45,435 bases of DNA from Arthrobacter sp. B2a2-09 (lineage in GTDB: Bacteria; Actinomycetota; Actinomycetes; Actinomycetales; Micrococcaceae), in NCBI RefSeq assembly GCF_027587375.1, contig NZ_JAMXIC010000032.1, positions 1 to 45,435 on the forward strand. Reading direction: 5' to 3'. Below the pieces are notes generated by a model that saw nothing but the letters and a program-made list of their open reading frames with translations, searched no databases and was not told the origin of the DNA. Numbering within the stretch: position 1 is the stretch's first letter; each line of letters starts with the position of its first letter. Positions 45,424-45,435 of the stretch are shown piece after piece. The position numbers were made by a program, and so were the translations under genes.

Positions 45424-45435
45424 CGGTATCGGCCA

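Noticed and set aside
1..45435. Terminal inverted match TGACACATGAC near both window ends
   Set aside because: The right copy is the integrase start and its upstream 6 nt; the left copy lies before an unconvincing 29-codon ORF. Inverted orientation rules out attL/attR, and 11 bp is too short for a terminal repeat.
1..45435. CRISPR array
   Set aside because: No regularly spaced direct repeats were seen; the short repeats found are scattered and regulatory in type.
3676..45435. Complete absence of GCCGGC from the phage
   Set aside because: About six sites are present, so the claim is limited to depletion.

Overview
The window carries an almost complete temperate siphophage (prophage) of a high-GC actinobacterium. 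The host is probably a Micrococcales/Microbacteriaceae-like organism; that placement is an inference from GC-rich codons, GTG/TTG starts, leaderless lysogeny genes, a serine integrase, a Gp3-like directionality factor and a LysM amidase, and no host gene names the genus. Nearly all phage genes are read leftward (minus strand) and packed with ATGA, GTGA or TAATG overlaps.

Layout. (1) 1-4740: lower-GC cargo or host flank, with a DUF2971 protein, a membrane protein and a basic protein transcribed divergently, a 50-aa ORF, and a restriction-modification pair (C5-cytosine methyltransferase plus an NgoMIV-family endonuclease). (2) 4749-19186: early/replication arm, read leftward: dNMP kinase, a probable immunity repressor, RecB/Cas4-like nuclease, a free-standing LAGLIDADG enzyme, Gp3-like recombination directionality factor, glutaredoxin, Holliday-junction-type nuclease, primase-helicase, family A DNA polymerase, a phage sigma factor, an HTH protein and a SprT-like peptidase. 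(3) 19313-38400: late arm, read from right to left: small zinc-binding proteins, HNH, papain-like hydrolase, small and large terminase, portal, MuF-like protein, scaffold, capsid, connectors, tail tube, a -1 frameshifted tail chaperone, tape measure, tail tip proteins, amidase-LysM endolysin and holin. (4) 38400-43637: small unknown genes interrupted by a lower-GC cassette encoding a DUF262 protein with an AlbA_2/Schlafen-like C-terminus. (5) 43894-45411: large serine integrase.

Regulation is the most striking part. Five families of repeated non-coding elements are visible. (a) Fifteen one-way sites with core GTGTAAAC(G/A) are spread over 38 kb of phage DNA, all on the same strand and absent from both cargo blocks; they resemble the stoperators of cluster A mycobacteriophages. 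(b) Six copies of a promoter-like element, TGAGCA-N13/14-GGYCCTCTCC, lie about 40 nt ahead of five lytic operon heads (71 nt for the sixth), mostly just after an intrinsic terminator. (c) Two intergenic regions, one after the repressor and one after the integrase, share paired AGTGACG-N7-CGTCACT palindromes at identical 66-bp spacing. (d) Two early leaders share a TTGCGT-N17-TTA box overlapping a GTGTAAAC site, with a third looser copy before the sigma gene. (e) Several lysogeny or cargo genes (integrase, repressor, DUF2971, the 50-aa ORF, the rightward moron at 19313) have a TANNNT box a few nt before ATG, as in leaderless transcripts. Together these suggest a repressor-controlled, phage-sigma-assisted programme in which lysogeny and defence genes run from their own leaderless promoters.
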